Positions 1 through 8,623 of a stretch of 38,085 bases of DNA are shown one piece after another (the stretch's first letter is position 1; every line of letters starts with the position of its first letter). The notes under the pieces were generated by a model. The model did no database searches and was not told the origin of the DNA. It saw only the letters and a list, made by a program, of their open reading frames with translations. This DNA is from Chloroflexota bacterium. Its GTDB lineage: Bacteria; Chloroflexota; Anaerolineae; UBA1429. The DNA is taken from the NCBI GenBank assembly GCA_012719135.1, contig JAAYAW010000056.1:1-38085 (forward strand), in the 5' to 3' direction. A program made the position numbers and the translations under genes.

Positions 1-5
1 GCTTT

Positions 6-79
6 TGGCTGAGGGACAGGGATTCGAACCCCGATTGACTGATCCAGAGTCAGCTGTCCTACCTTTAGACGATCCCTCA
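6..79 (-). tRNA. tRNA-Gln (anticodon CUG)
   Basis: Read on the minus strand, the 74-nt sequence begins TGAGGGA and ends TCCCTCA-G-CCA, a perfect 7-bp acceptor stem with an encoded CCA end. The anticodon arm has a CTGA/TCAG stem around a seven-base loop CTCTGGA, which puts CTG at positions 34-36 and reads the glutamine codon CAG. The T arm contains GGTTCGAATCC. A first base U paired to A72 is typical of bacterial tRNA-Gln, which supports the identity. Confidence 0.95.
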
Positions 80-90
80 GTGCGAGCGCG

Positions 91-119
91 ATTATAGCAC
101 AGGCACGCCGGGCGACCAA
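91..119 (-). promoter_or_regulatory. Promoter of tRNA-Gln
   Basis: On the minus strand a perfect TATAAT (91-96) lies 12 bases upstream of the tRNA 5' end, with TTGGTC (114-119) 17 bases further up as the -35 box. The spacing from the -10 box puts the transcript start only a few bases before the mature tRNA. Confidence 0.7.
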
Positions 120-303
120 ATCCGTGATCGCCTGGGGCCCGCCGAGGCTGCATCTGAGCCGGAGTTGTTGGTAAAGTTGAGCCAGGCCTGGAAGGTTTGA
201 TGATTATGATCAGGTTTAATCTGCTTTTCTACAAGAATCTAGGCTCTGCTTAGCCGTGCCCTCGGGTTGATCTGCGCTGCGACGTCCTTCTCGTTGGCCT
301 TTC

Positions 304-332
304 TTGACAAAGCCGGTCCGCAGTGCTATGAT
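304..332 (+). promoter_or_regulatory. Sigma-70-type promoter of the hrcA operon
   Basis: A perfect -35 TTGACA (304-309), a 17-base spacer and TATGAT (327-332), five of six bases of the -10 consensus. The CIRCE operator starts two bases after the -10 box, so the transcript start lies inside the operator. This is the arrangement expected of a strong vegetative promoter held down by HrcA. It also shows that the longest reading frame for hrcA (from 267) cannot be the translated one. Confidence 0.9.
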
Positions 333-333
333 G

Positions 334-360
334 TTGGCACTCGATGCTTGAGACTGCTAA
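334..360 (+). promoter_or_regulatory. CIRCE operator (HrcA binding site)
   Basis: TTGGCACTC (334-342), nine spacer bases, then GACTGCTAA (352-360). The CIRCE consensus is TTAGCACTC-N9-GAGTGCTAA, so each arm differs at a single base. It overlaps the predicted transcript start of the promoter at 304-332 and lies just before the hrcA start codon. In bacteria that use HrcA, the repressor binds here and is released under heat stress when GroEL is occupied; autoregulation of this operon is the direct inference. Confidence 0.9.
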
Positions 361-386
361 AGTGGCTCGAGAGATGGGATGTAAAG

Positions 387-1460
387 ATGGACCGCACGGG
401 TACCGGGCGTATCTGCGACGACCTGACGGCGCGCCAACGGCAGGTTCTGCGTCTGTTGGTGCAGGAGTATGTTGCCTCTGCATCTCCGGTGGGCTCGGGC
501 ACGCTGTTGCGGCAGGGTCAGATGGGGGTTAGCTCGGCCACGGTGCGAAGCGAGTTGGCGCTCCTGGAAGAGTTGGGTTATCTGCATCAGCCACATACAT
601 CAGCCGGACGCGTGCCCACGACCAAGGGGTACCGGTACTATATCGAGCGTCTGATGGACAACGTGGAGTTGCCTGCTCCGCACCGGATGATGATCGGGCA
701 TCAGTTCCACCAGATTCGGCTGAACATGGATCAGTGGCTGCAGCTGACGGCGGCCGTGTTGGCGCATACAACGCGATCGGCATCGGTGGTGACGGCGCCG
801 CACGCCGCTCACTCACGCCTCAAGCACATCCAACTGATCGCCACGCACGACACGCTGGTTCTCATGGTGTTGGTCCTGCAAGATGGTAGTGTACACCAGG
901 AGATGCTGGCTGTGGACGAACAGGTGACGCAAGATCGCTTGAGCGTGCTGACCAGCCAGATCAACGACCTGTTCCGCAATATGACGGCGGATGAGATACG
1001 GGATGAGATAGCGCACGAACCGCCGCTCGTCACGGGTTGGCCGGCGCGTGTGGTGGAGTGGTTCGCCAGCCGGATGCAGGAGGTGGACCTCCGCACGGTC
1101 GACGAGATCTACCAGGCGGGGCTGGCCAACGTGCTGGAACAGCCCGAGTTCGAAGACGTGGCTGCTTTTCGCCGGCTGGTCGATATGATGGAACAGCGAC
1201 AGCGGCTGGAGGTGGTACTGGCGCGCACGCTGACTGCCAACGGCGTACAGATCATCATCGGTGGCGAGCGACCGATCGAGGAAGTGTACGATGTCAGCCT
1301 TGTGCTCTCGCCCTACGGGATCCGCGAGAAGGCGAGCGGTGTTCTGGGGGTGGTGGGTCCGACGCGGATGCCCTATGCACACGTGGTCTCCACAGTGAGA
1401 TACGTGGCACGGATGATGGACGGGCTGATCGATGAGGTCTACGGCGAACCATCCGCCTAG
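387..1460 (+). CDS. hrcA: Heat-inducible transcription repressor HrcA
   Basis: HrcA represses chaperone operons by binding CIRCE. The protein (357 aa from ATG 387) has the N-terminal winged helix at about residues 13-90, with the family hallmarks LTARQRQVL, the recognition stretch SSATVRSELALLEELGYL and HTSAGRVPTTKGYRYY, followed by the GAF-like dimerisation region to the C terminus. The frame is open back to 267, but that extension would translate the promoter and the CIRCE element. ATG 387 follows them directly and gives a length close to the usual 340-350 aa. It is first in an operon with grpE and dnaK; the CIRCE in front implies autoregulation. Function is certain at family level. Confidence 0.95.
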   Translation: MDRTGTGRICDDLTARQRQVLRLLVQEYVASASPVGSGTLLRQGQMGVSSATVRSELALLEELGYLHQPHTSAGRVPTTKGYRYYIERLMDNVELPAPHRMMIGHQFHQIRLNMDQWLQLTAAVLAHTTRSASVVTAPHAAHSRLKHIQLIATHDTLVLMVLVLQDGSVHQEMLAVDEQVTQDRLSVLTSQINDLFRNMTADEIRDEIAHEPPLVTGWPARVVEWFASRMQEVDLRTVDEIYQAGLANVLEQPEFEDVAAFRRLVDMMEQRQRLEVVLARTLTANGVQIIIGGERPIEEVYDVSLVLSPYGIREKASGVLGVVGPTRMPYAHVVSTVRYVARMMDGLIDEVYGEPSA

Positions 1461-1492
1461 GCGAGTACTGAAGCGAGGGAGAACAGAGAGAT

Positions 1493-2044
1493 ATGACGGA
1501 TGATCGTGATGAGATACGCGTGCCTCACGAAGAGGACGCAGAGCCGGTCGAGTCCTCTGAGCCCGGGCTGGAAGAGCAGTTGGAGACGGCGCAACAGGAG
1601 ATAGAGCAACTCCGGGACAAGTACTTGCGCAGCCTGGCGGAGATGGACAACTATCGCAAGCGGGTGGCTCGCGAGCGGGAACAGCAGCAGCTTCGATCCC
1701 GGATGGAGCTGATCCGGCAGTTGCTGCCGGTGGCGGATGACTATGGCCTAGCGCTGAGCCATGTGCCGGAGGAGTATGCCGGGCTGGCCTGGATCGAAGG
1801 GCTGGCGTTGATCTACCGCAAGTTGGAGCAGTACTTGAGTGGCGTGGGCGTAGAACCGATCGAGGCTGCGGGCCAGCCCTTTGATCCCCACTACCATGAC
1901 GCGCTTATGAGGGAAGCGAGCGACACGTACCCGGAGGGCATTGTCACGGAGGAGATACGCAAGGGCTACATGATGGCCGGCGAGGTTCTCCGCCCGACGC
2001 TGGTCAAAGTGTCGATGGGCGCGGGCGTACAGCATGAAGAATAG
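1493..2044 (+). CDS. grpE: Nucleotide exchange factor GrpE
   Basis: GrpE is the cytosolic dimer that releases ADP from DnaK. The 183-aa protein has an acidic, disordered N terminus (about 1-25), a long coiled coil with LEEQLETAQQEIEQLRDKYLRSLAEMDNYRKR split over about residues 25-75, and the C-terminal beta domain that contacts DnaK, including FDPHYHDALM and GYMMAGEVLRPTLVKVS. It starts 32 bases after hrcA, with a purine-rich GAGGGAG ahead of ATG 1493, and is followed 45 bases later by dnaK. Order hrcA-grpE-dnaK matches the classical CIRCE-controlled operon of Gram-positive bacteria. Confidence 0.95.
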   Translation: MTDDRDEIRVPHEEDAEPVESSEPGLEEQLETAQQEIEQLRDKYLRSLAEMDNYRKRVAREREQQQLRSRMELIRQLLPVADDYGLALSHVPEEYAGLAWIEGLALIYRKLEQYLSGVGVEPIEAAGQPFDPHYHDALMREASDTYPEGIVTEEIRKGYMMAGEVLRPTLVKVSMGAGVQHEE

Positions 2045-2089
2045 CGCGAAAGCGATCAGAATACGAGATTGGAGTGCAAGGAGCACACA

Positions 2090-3973
2090 ATGAGCAAGAT
2101 CATCGGAATTGACCTGGGAACAACGAACTCGGTTGTGGCGGTGATGGAGGGCAATGAGCCCACAGTGATCCCAACCGCCGAGGGTGCTAGGCTGTGTCCG
2201 TCCGTGGTGGCCGTCAATCCAAAGACGGGCGAGCGGCTGGTGGGGCAGGTGGCGCGCCGGCAGGCGATCACCAACCCGGAGAACACGATCTTTTCGGTTA
2301 AGCGGCTGATGGGCCGCCGCTTCTCCGACCCCGAGGTTCAGAAGGCCATCAAGCTGCTGCCCTACAAGATCGTCGAAAACGACAACGGCGATGCCTGGGT
2401 GGTCATGGGAGACAAGCAGTATTCGCCGGCGGAGATATCGGCGATGATCCTGGCCAAGCTCAAGGCAGACGCAGAGGCTTACCTGGGGGAAACGGTCACG
2501 CAGGCTGTGATCACCGTTCCGGCGTACTTTAACGACTCTCAGCGTCAGGCGACCAAGGACGCCGGCCGGATCGCGGGGTTGGAGGTGCTGCGCATCATCA
2601 ATGAGCCCACGGCATCGTCTCTGGCCTACGGCCTGGACAAGTCCGCGGATCAGGAGATCGCGGTCTACGACCTGGGCGGTGGAACCTTTGACATCTCAAT
2701 CCTGGATATCGGCGAGGGAGTGTTCGAGGTTCGCGCGACGAATGGCGATACCTTCCTGGGCGGTGACGACTTTGACCAGCGGATCATCGACTGGGTGGTG
2801 GAGGAGTACCGCAAGGATCAGGGCATCGACCTGCGCAGCGACCGCATGGCGTTGCAGCGTCTCAAGGAGGCCGCCGAGAAGGCCAAGATCGAGCTCTCCA
2901 GCACAGCGCAGACGGAGATCAACCTGCCGTTCATCACGGCGGATGCGAGCGGCCCCAAGCACCTCTCCATGACCCTCACGCGCAGCAAGTTCGAGCAACT
3001 GGTTCAGGATCTCGTAGAGCGCAGCCTGGGACCCTGCCGTCAGGCCCTGACGGATGCAGAGCTCTCGGTCAGCAATATCGACGAGGTGATTCTGGTGGGC
3101 GGGCAGACGCGCTCGCCGCTGGTGCAGCGCAAGGTCGAGGAGTTGTTCGGGCGGGCTCCCCACAAGGGTCTGAACCCGGACGAGGTCGTAGGCCTGGGAG
3201 CCGCGATCCAGGCGGGCGTTCTGGGTGGCGATGTAAACGATGTGCTGCTACTCGACGTGACGCCGCTCACGCTGAGCATCGAAACGCTTGGGGGCGTTGC
3301 GACTCCGTTGATCCCGCGGAACAGCACGATCCCGACCCACAAGGAGCAGGTGTTCTCCACCGCATCCGATAGCCAGACGCAGGTGCAGATCAACGTGCTC
3401 CAGGGTGAACGCCCGATGGCAGGCGACAACAAGCTGCTGGGCACGTTCTCGCTGGACGGGATTCCGCCGGCGCCGCGCGGTATGCCGCAAATCGAAGTGA
3501 GCTTTGACATCGATGCGAACGGTATCCTGAAGGTATCCGCCAAGGACAAGGCCACCGGCCGTCAGCAGGATATCACCATCACCGCCTCGAGCGGCCTCTC
3601 CGAGTCGGAAATCGACCGGATGGTGCGCGAGGCAGAACAGCACGCGGCTGACGACCGGTCCCGGAAGGAGGCCGCCGAGCTGCACAACGAGGCGGATACG
3701 CTTGCATATTCGGCGGAGAGGACCTTGAAGGACCTGGGCGATAAGGTCCCTGCAGAGATGCGCTCCGACGTTGAGCAGAAGATCAGCGCCGTGAGGGAGG
3801 CTCTGAACGGCAGCGACGCGGCCAGGCTGAGACAGCGCCGGGATGAGCTTCAGGAGGCGCTCCAGAAGGTAGGGGCTCAGGCCTATCAGCAGGCCGGCGG
3901 GCAAGAGGCGGCAGGCGGGGAGCAGCAGGGGCCGGAGGACGGCACCGTGGATGGCGAGTTCCGCGAGGTATAG
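2090..3973 (+). CDS. dnaK: Molecular chaperone DnaK (Hsp70)
   Basis: ATP-dependent Hsp70 chaperone, 627 aa. The nucleotide-binding domain opens with [14 protein letters not shown], carries the phosphate loop [12 protein letters not shown] and FLGGDDFD, and runs to about residue 385. The hydrophobic linker [15 protein letters not shown] leads into the substrate-binding beta sandwich. The helical lid and a Gln/Gly-rich tail ending in DGEFREV close the protein. The frame is open to 2069, but ATG 2090 is preceded by AAGGAG (2078-2083) six bases upstream and gives the expected N terminus. It works with GrpE and DnaJ encoded on either side. A strong terminator follows, so dnaJ is separately transcribed. 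Confidence 0.97.
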   Translation: MSKIIGIDLGTTNSVVAVMEGNEPTVIPTAEGARLCPSVVAVNPKTGERLVGQVARRQAITNPENTIFSVKRLMGRRFSDPEVQKAIKLLPYKIVENDNGDAWVVMGDKQYSPAEISAMILAKLKADAEAYLGETVTQAVITVPAYFNDSQRQATKDAGRIAGLEVLRIINEPTASSLAYGLDKSADQEIAVYDLGGGTFDISILDIGEGVFEVRATNGDTFLGGDDFDQRIIDWVVEEYRKDQGIDLRSDRMALQRLKEAAEKAKIELSSTAQTEINLPFITADASGPKHLSMTLTRSKFEQLVQDLVERSLGPCRQALTDAELSVSNIDEVILVGGQTRSPLVQRKVEELFGRAPHKGLNPDEVVGLGAAIQAGVLGGDVNDVLLLDVTPLTLSIETLGGVATPLIPRNSTIPTHKEQVFSTASDSQTQVQINVLQGERPMAGDNKLLGTFSLDGIPPAPRGMPQIEVSFDIDANGILKVSAKDKATGRQQDITITASSGLSESEIDRMVREAEQHAADDRSRKEAAELHNEADTLAYSAERTLKDLGDKVPAEMRSDVEQKISAVREALNGSDAARLRQRRDELQEALQKVGAQAYQQAGGQEAAGGEQQGPEDGTVDGEFREV

Positions 3974-3994
3974 CCCCCTGTACTCGGTTACGGC

Positions 3995-4041
3995 GGGGCC
4001 GGGAGAGGGGTCCAGGCGATCTCTCTCCCGGCCCCGTTTTT
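3995..4041 (+). terminator. Intrinsic terminator after dnaK
   Basis: A perfect 13-bp stem GGGGCCGGGAGAG (3995-4007) with CTCTCCCGGCCCC (4023-4035), a 15-base loop and a run of five T at 4037-4041. It ends the hrcA-grpE-dnaK transcript. Confidence 0.9.
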
Positions 4042-4068
4042 GATCGCGAGGCCCAAGCGCTCAGGGCT

Positions 4069-4097
4069 TTGACCGGTCCGGCCAAACGGACTAGACT
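4069..4097 (+). promoter_or_regulatory. Promoter of dnaJ
   Basis: TTGACC (4069-4074), 17-base spacer, TAGACT (4092-4097), about 40 bases before the dnaJ start. No CIRCE-like arms are visible near it, so dnaJ seems to escape direct HrcA control. Confidence 0.65.
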
Positions 4098-4136
4098 CTC
4101 ACAGCGATTCAGTTATCTCAAGTGGAGCAGCGAACG

Positions 4137-5264
4137 ATGTCTTCCGAAGGCAGACGCGACTATTATGAAACATTGGGCGTGTCGCGCGATGCATCCAAAG
4201 ATGATCTGCGGTCGGCCTACCGAAAACTGGCCCGGCGTTATCACCCCGATGTGAACAAGGAGCCGGACGCCGAGGACCGGTTCAAGGAGATCAACGAAGC
4301 GTACCAGGTCCTGAACGATGACAAGCTGAGAGCGCAGTATGATCGCTTTGGTCACGCGGGCTTGGAGGGACAGGGCGGCGCTGGTGGGTTCGGCTTTGGT
4401 TTCGGCGGCTTTGAGGACATATTTGAGGATCTGTTCGGCTTTGGCACAAGCCGTGCGGCTCGCCAGGGACCCAGGCGGGGAGCGGACCTGCGGTATGACC
4501 TGGAGATCGCCTTTGAGCAGGCCGTGTTTGGTGTTGAGCGTGAGATCGAGATCACGCGATTGGAGACGTGCGATCATTGTGCCGGCAGTGGCGCCGAGCC
4601 GGGAACGTCGCCGATTCGCTGCTCCGAGTGCAATGGCACCGGGCAAGTGCGCCGTACGCAGCAATCGGTGTTTGGCTCCTTTGTGAACGTGGCCACGTGT
4701 CCCCGTTGCCAGGGGACCGGTGAGGTCGTGACTTCACCGTGCTCCGTGTGCCATGGCTCCCGGCGCAGCCAGCAGACCAGGCGGCTGAGCGTGGATATCC
4801 CTGCCGGGGTGGATGACGGGATGCGCATCCGTCTCGCGGGCGAGGGCGAGCACGGGCTATTTGGAGGCCCGCCTGGCAACCTCTACGTCATGCTCCATGT
4901 GGCTCCGCACAAGTTCTTTACACGGCGAGATCAGGACGTCCTGCTCAACGTCAACATCAACATCGCCCAAGCGGCTCTGGGGGATGAGATCACCGTGCCT
5001 ACGCTGGATGGCGACGAGAAGCTGCTGGTTCCGGGGGGCACGCAGGCGGGAAGCGTGCTGCGCATGCGCGGCAAGGGCGTCCCGCGGCTCAACGGGCATG
5101 GTCGTGGCGAGCAGATCGTCATTCTCAACGTCGTGATCCCGACGGATCTCACGGTGGAACAACGCGATCTTCTTAAGCAACTCGGCAAGACGCTCGGCTC
5201 AGAAGTGGCCCCGCAGGCGGGCCGTGGCTTTCTGGACCGCGTGAGAGAGGCACTGGGGATCTGA
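4137..5264 (+). CDS. dnaJ: Chaperone protein DnaJ (Hsp40, type I)
   Basis: Co-chaperone that delivers substrates to DnaK and stimulates its ATPase. The 375-aa protein has a J domain (about 8-70) with the HPD motif at residues 36-38, a Gly/Phe-rich linker with GGFGFGFGGF, four CxxCxG zinc-finger repeats (CDHCAGSG, CSECNGTG, CPRCQGTG, CSVCHGSR) and the C-terminal substrate-binding domains. The fourth repeat lacks the final glycine of CxxCxGxG but keeps both cysteines. GTG 4122 is in frame upstream, but GGAG at 4124-4127 makes ATG 4137 the likelier start. The stop overlaps the prmA start by one base. Confidence 0.95.
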   Translation: MSSEGRRDYYETLGVSRDASKDDLRSAYRKLARRYHPDVNKEPDAEDRFKEINEAYQVLNDDKLRAQYDRFGHAGLEGQGGAGGFGFGFGGFEDIFEDLFGFGTSRAARQGPRRGADLRYDLEIAFEQAVFGVEREIEITRLETCDHCAGSGAEPGTSPIRCSECNGTGQVRRTQQSVFGSFVNVATCPRCQGTGEVVTSPCSVCHGSRRSQQTRRLSVDIPAGVDDGMRIRLAGEGEHGLFGGPPGNLYVMLHVAPHKFFTRRDQDVLLNVNINIAQAALGDEITVPTLDGDEKLLVPGGTQAGSVLRMRGKGVPRLNGHGRGEQIVILNVVIPTDLTVEQRDLLKQLGKTLGSEVAPQAGRGFLDRVREALGI

Positions 5265-6181
5265 TGGCACTGGATGACAAGCGACTCGTGGAGATCAGCG
5301 TGCAGGCCGACCATGAGGCCGTTGACGATCTGATGGGATTGTTTACGCGCTACTGCTCCGGCGGCGCGGCGGTGGATGAGCGACGAGAGGGCCCCAACTG
5401 GGCAGAGCAGGAGCGGGTGACCGTCAAGGGGTTTGTCGAGGAGAGCGACGAGGAGACACTGCAGAAGCTTGAGATCGCGCTGCTGCTCCTGAGCAAGTCC
5501 GGAGTCATCTCGGCGCCTTCGACGCGGGTGCTGGAGGCCGCCGACTGGGCGGAGGCGTGGAAGCAGTTCTTTCCCCCACTCCCGATCGGCGAGCGGTTCG
5601 TGGTGGTGCCCAGCTGGGTTGAGTACAAAGTTCCAGCGGGCCGACTTGCCCTCCATCTCGATCCGGGCATGGCCTTTGGCACGGGGCTCCACGCCACCAC
5701 GCGTCTGTGCCTGAAGGCGATGGAGAGCCTGCCCATCGCCGGCGCTCAGGTCCTGGATGTGGGGACGGGCTCCGGGATTCTCTCGATCGCAGCCGCTTTA
5801 CTGGGTGCGACTCACGTTGAGGCCATCGACGTGGACCCTGTGTGCGTGCAGGTGACGTTGGAGAACTGCGAGCGGAACGGTGTTGCGAGCCAGGTGGACG
5901 TGAGCCGTGCGACGCTGCCGAGCCGAGCGCGAACCGGCGTGGAATACCATCGGGGCGGCCCGTACGACGTGCTCCTCATCAACATCCTGGCTGAGATCAT
6001 CATGGATATGTCGGCCAGCCTGCCGGGCTACATCAAGCCTGGCGGCATCTGTGTGGCCTCCGGCATCCTGGCGGAAAAGTCGGCCGCCGTTCAGCAGGCG
6101 CTGCAGGAGGCCTGCCTGACGGTCCAGAGCGAGCGCGTCGAAGATGGCTGGGTGGCGCTGGTGGCAACCAGGCCCACCTGA
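5264..6181 (+). CDS. prmA: Ribosomal protein L11 methyltransferase PrmA
   Basis: SAM-dependent enzyme that trimethylates ribosomal protein L11. The 305-aa protein has the N-terminal L11-recognition domain (to about 100) and a Rossmann methyltransferase domain with LDPGMAFGTGLHATT, the SAM motif VLDVGTGSGILSIAA, the acidic ribose-binding stretch AIDVDP and the catalytic-loop motif NILAEII. It starts on the last base of the dnaJ stop codon (TGATG), so it is probably translationally coupled. The dnaJ-prmA-rsmE order is conserved in Firmicutes such as Bacillus subtilis (yqeT, yqeU). Confidence 0.93.
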   Translation: MALDDKRLVEISVQADHEAVDDLMGLFTRYCSGGAAVDERREGPNWAEQERVTVKGFVEESDEETLQKLEIALLLLSKSGVISAPSTRVLEAADWAEAWKQFFPPLPIGERFVVVPSWVEYKVPAGRLALHLDPGMAFGTGLHATTRLCLKAMESLPIAGAQVLDVGTGSGILSIAAALLGATHVEAIDVDPVCVQVTLENCERNGVASQVDVSRATLPSRARTGVEYHRGGPYDVLLINILAEIIMDMSASLPGYIKPGGICVASGILAEKSAAVQQALQEACLTVQSERVEDGWVALVATRPT

Positions 6182-6191
6182 GGCACGCGCC

Positions 6192-6956
6192 ATGCATCGC
6201 TTTTTCGTGCCGGCCGAGACGATGCAGAGCAAAGCTGTGCTGCTCGCAGGCGACCTGGCACACCAGCTGAGCCGCGTCCTGAGGCTGCGCGCCGGGGACC
6301 AAATTGAGCTGCTTGACAACAGCGGGAGGGCCTGGCTCGCGCGGCTGGACGAGGTGAGTCCCCGGTGCTGCCGAGCGACTACGCTGGCCTGCTATCGTCC
6401 CTCTACCGAATGCCGGACTCGGTTCGTCCTCTACCAAGGCCTGCCTCGCGGGCACAAGTTCGACCTCATCCTTCAAAAAGCCACAGAGCTCGGGGCGAGC
6501 CGGATCGTTCCGGTGAGGGCTGCCAGGTCCATCCAGATGGCGGCTGAGGAAGCTACGCCGGCCAGAGCCAGGCGCTGGGAGCGCATCATTCAGGAGGCGG
6601 CCGAGCAATCAGGCCGCGCGCTGATGCCCGCGCTCTCGGAGGCGATCTCACTGCCTGCGGCCATCGACGAGATAGAGGAGGGCGATCTGTGCCTGGCCGG
6701 TGCCCCGGGGGAGAGGGCCACGCCGATCCGCCATGTGCTCGAGCGCATCCCTCAGGCTCCAACGAGCGTGCGGCTGTTCGTGGGGCCGGAAGGCGGCTTG
6801 GACGATGCGGAGCTCGGTTCGCTCCAAGCGGCAGGCGTCTCGCTGGTATCGCTGGGTCCCCGTGTGTTGCGGACAGAGACAGCCGGGCTGGTGATGCTGG
6901 CACTGGCGAGCTACGCCCTGGGGGAGATGGAATTGCCGGGCGAACATGGTTTCTGA
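6192..6956 (+). CDS. rsmE: 16S rRNA (uracil(1498)-N3)-methyltransferase RsmE
   Basis: SPOUT-class enzyme that methylates U1498 in the decoding region of 16S rRNA. The 254-aa protein begins MHRFFV, has a PUA-like RNA-binding N domain with HQLSRVLRLRAGD, and then the knotted SAM domain: QGLPRGHKFDLILQKATELG (82-101), GPEGG (198-202) and LGPRVLRTETA. ATG 6192 is preferred over the in-frame 6144 because the extra 16 residues would lie inside prmA and MHRFF is the usual N terminus. It ends within the next gene's first codons. Confidence 0.93.
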   Translation: MHRFFVPAETMQSKAVLLAGDLAHQLSRVLRLRAGDQIELLDNSGRAWLARLDEVSPRCCRATTLACYRPSTECRTRFVLYQGLPRGHKFDLILQKATELGASRIVPVRAARSIQMAAEEATPARARRWERIIQEAAEQSGRALMPALSEAISLPAAIDEIEEGDLCLAGAPGERATPIRHVLERIPQAPTSVRLFVGPEGGLDDAELGSLQAAGVSLVSLGPRVLRTETAGLVMLALASYALGEMELPGEHGF

Positions 6957-7809
6957 GATGAAGAACGGCTCGGGGAGGCGGTTCGCACATGCTCTCCTGG
7001 TGCTCATCGTATTCTTTGGTCTTGCGACTGTGTGCTATGGATTGCAGCAACTGCCTGTCATCGAGACGGTCGGGGTGGGCGAGCCCGCGGGTCTCTCGAC
7101 CGGTGGGATCACCATCGTCCAGCTGAGCGACTTGCACGTGACCGGCAGGGCGGATGTGTGGCGGTTGCGATACGCTCTGCGCCTCATCGAGCGGACGGAC
7201 CCCGATCTGATCGTGCTGACCGGCGATTTCGTGCGTGGGAGCGCCGCAGGCATCGACCTGGCCCTTCCCGTGCTCCGGACTCTGGAGGCTCCTCTCGGGG
7301 TGTATGCGGTGCTGGGCAACCACGATCTGTGGAGTGATCGTGAGGCCGTGGCTCGCGGCCTGGCGGAGGCCGGGATCGATCTGCTTGTGAACCGCGGCCT
7401 CGCGATCGAGCAGGGAGAGGCGCGGTTCTACCTCGCCGGCCTGGACGACGCCTGGAGTGGGCGGCCCGACCTGGATGCTGCTACGGCGGGCAACACCGGG
7501 CATCTGCCGGTAGTCGTCTTGCTCCACGAGCCCGATCTGGGGCAGGAGATCCTCCGCTCCGGCCGGGCCTGGCTGTTGCTGTCCGGCCACTCGCATGGGG
7601 GCCAGGTTCGGTTGCCTGGCATCGGCGCGATCATACTGCCGGAACATGGGCGCGAGTATGATCAGGGGCTCTATGGTGTCGGCGAGGGCTGGCTGTACGT
7701 CAACCGCGGGCTGGGCACTGCCGCGATACCGGTGCGACTCGGCTGCCGGCCCGAGGTGACCGTGCTTGAGGTGTACCCGCCGCAGGTGCTGAAGGTGAGG
7801 GCTCCGTGA
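6946..7809 (+). CDS. Membrane-anchored metallophosphoesterase (YkuE-like)
   Basis: Calcineurin-type phosphoesterase, 287 aa. A hydrophobic segment at about 14-32 looks like an uncleaved anchor, placing the enzyme outside the membrane. The dinuclear-metal motifs are complete: D62 and H64 in SDLHV, GD at 93-94, GNHD at 124-127, a further His in LLHEPD and GHSHGG at 214-219. The subgroup includes Bacillus YkuE and LpxG/LpxH-like enzymes; the substrate cannot be told. ATG 6946 overlaps the rsmE stop by 11 bases; ATG 6958 is an alternative. The stop overlaps the GTG of the next gene, so this is the same transcription unit. Confidence 0.85.
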   Translation: MVSEMKNGSGRRFAHALLVLIVFFGLATVCYGLQQLPVIETVGVGEPAGLSTGGITIVQLSDLHVTGRADVWRLRYALRLIERTDPDLIVLTGDFVRGSAAGIDLALPVLRTLEAPLGVYAVLGNHDLWSDREAVARGLAEAGIDLLVNRGLAIEQGEARFYLAGLDDAWSGRPDLDAATAGNTGHLPVVVLLHEPDLGQEILRSGRAWLLLSGHSHGGQVRLPGIGAIILPEHGREYDQGLYGVGEGWLYVNRGLGTAAIPVRLGCRPEVTVLEVYPPQVLKVRAP

Positions 7810-8513
7810 CGGACGGTCGCCAGTCTACAGCCGATCCGCACATCGGCCGGCTCAATGAGCGTTCGCTGCATGCCGCCCTGAAGGAGTGGTGCCGGCTGCC
7901 GGGCGACGCGCTCGAGACGGTGGTGGACGGATACGTCGTGGACGTGGTGCGCGACGGGCTGCTGATCGAGGTGCAGACCGCGGGGATCGGCGCGATAAAG
8001 GCCAAGCTCGAAAGCCTCGCTCAGAGACACGCTGTGCGGGTGGTGTATCCGATCATCTCCCAGAAGATGATCCAGACCATCGCGCCGGATGATGGGCGCG
8101 TGCTCCGGAGACGCCGGTCGCCGGCCAGGCTGGTGTGGGCCAATGTCTTTGACGAACTGGTCTACTGTCCGACGCTGCTGGATACCCCGCAACTGGACAT
8201 GCTGGCCGTCCGGGTGGCCGTTACCGAACTGCGGTGTGATGACGGCCAGGGCGCCTGGAGGCGGAGGCGGGTGAGCATCCGCGATACCCTGCTCGACGAG
8301 GTGCTGGAAAGCCGGGTGTTTTCCTCCGGCGGCCAACTGGCAGAGCTGTTGCCGGAGGACCTCACGGGAGCGTTCACGCATCGGGAGATGGCCACGGCCA
8401 TGGGGATAGCGATGCGAACGGCACAGCGGGCCTCCTATTGCCTTCGGAAACTCGGGCTGTTGCGCGTTGTGGGGAGACGCGGGCGCGAGATGCTCGTAGA
8501 GCGCGCCGGCTGA
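7806..8513 (+). CDS. Nuclease-like (PD-(D/E)XK-type) protein with C-terminal winged helix
   Basis: Function unknown, 235 aa. Residues 35-75 read ETVVDGYVVDVVRDGLLIEVQT followed by IKAKLESL across two strands and a helix. E37, D46 and E55-x-Q57 fit the E...D...(D/E)xK pattern of restriction-endonuclease-like folds, with Gln replacing Lys. Residues about 185-230 (FTHREMATAMGIAMRTAQRASYCLRKLGLL) look like a winged helix. I recall similar hypothetical proteins in other bacteria but no tested function. The GTG start at 7806 overlaps the preceding stop (GTGA), which supports translation coupled to the phosphoesterase. A nuclease or a DNA-binding regulator is possible; the fold assignment is by eye. 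Confidence 0.8.
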   Translation: MTDGRQSTADPHIGRLNERSLHAALKEWCRLPGDALETVVDGYVVDVVRDGLLIEVQTAGIGAIKAKLESLAQRHAVRVVYPIISQKMIQTIAPDDGRVLRRRRSPARLVWANVFDELVYCPTLLDTPQLDMLAVRVAVTELRCDDGQGAWRRRRVSIRDTLLDEVLESRVFSSGGQLAELLPEDLTGAFTHREMATAMGIAMRTAQRASYCLRKLGLLRVVGRRGREMLVERAG

Positions 8514-8554
8514 GCCAGACGTTCGCCAGCAGGGTTCGATCTCGGTCCTCTTCC

Positions 8555-8583
8555 TGTACATTGCATCTGCCAGGTCGTAGAAT
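8555..8583 (+). promoter_or_regulatory. Possible promoter of the kinase-like gene pair
   Basis: TGTACA (8555-8560), 17-base spacer, TAGAAT (8578-8583), ahead of a strong ribosome site AGGAGG (8614-8619) and ATG 8624. The -35 matches consensus at four of six bases, the -10 at five. Confidence 0.45.
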
Positions 8584-8623
8584 GGCCATGTGGGCGCCTG
8601 GTGATGCATGTTGAGGAGGAGAT

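Noticed and set aside
267-386. N-terminal extension of HrcA by 40 residues
   Set aside because: It would translate the promoter and CIRCE; ATG 387 gives the expected length and N terminus.
6586-7647. Minus-strand frame of 353 codons opposite rsmE and the phosphoesterase
   Set aside because: Pro/Arg-rich shadow frame against two well-supported genes.
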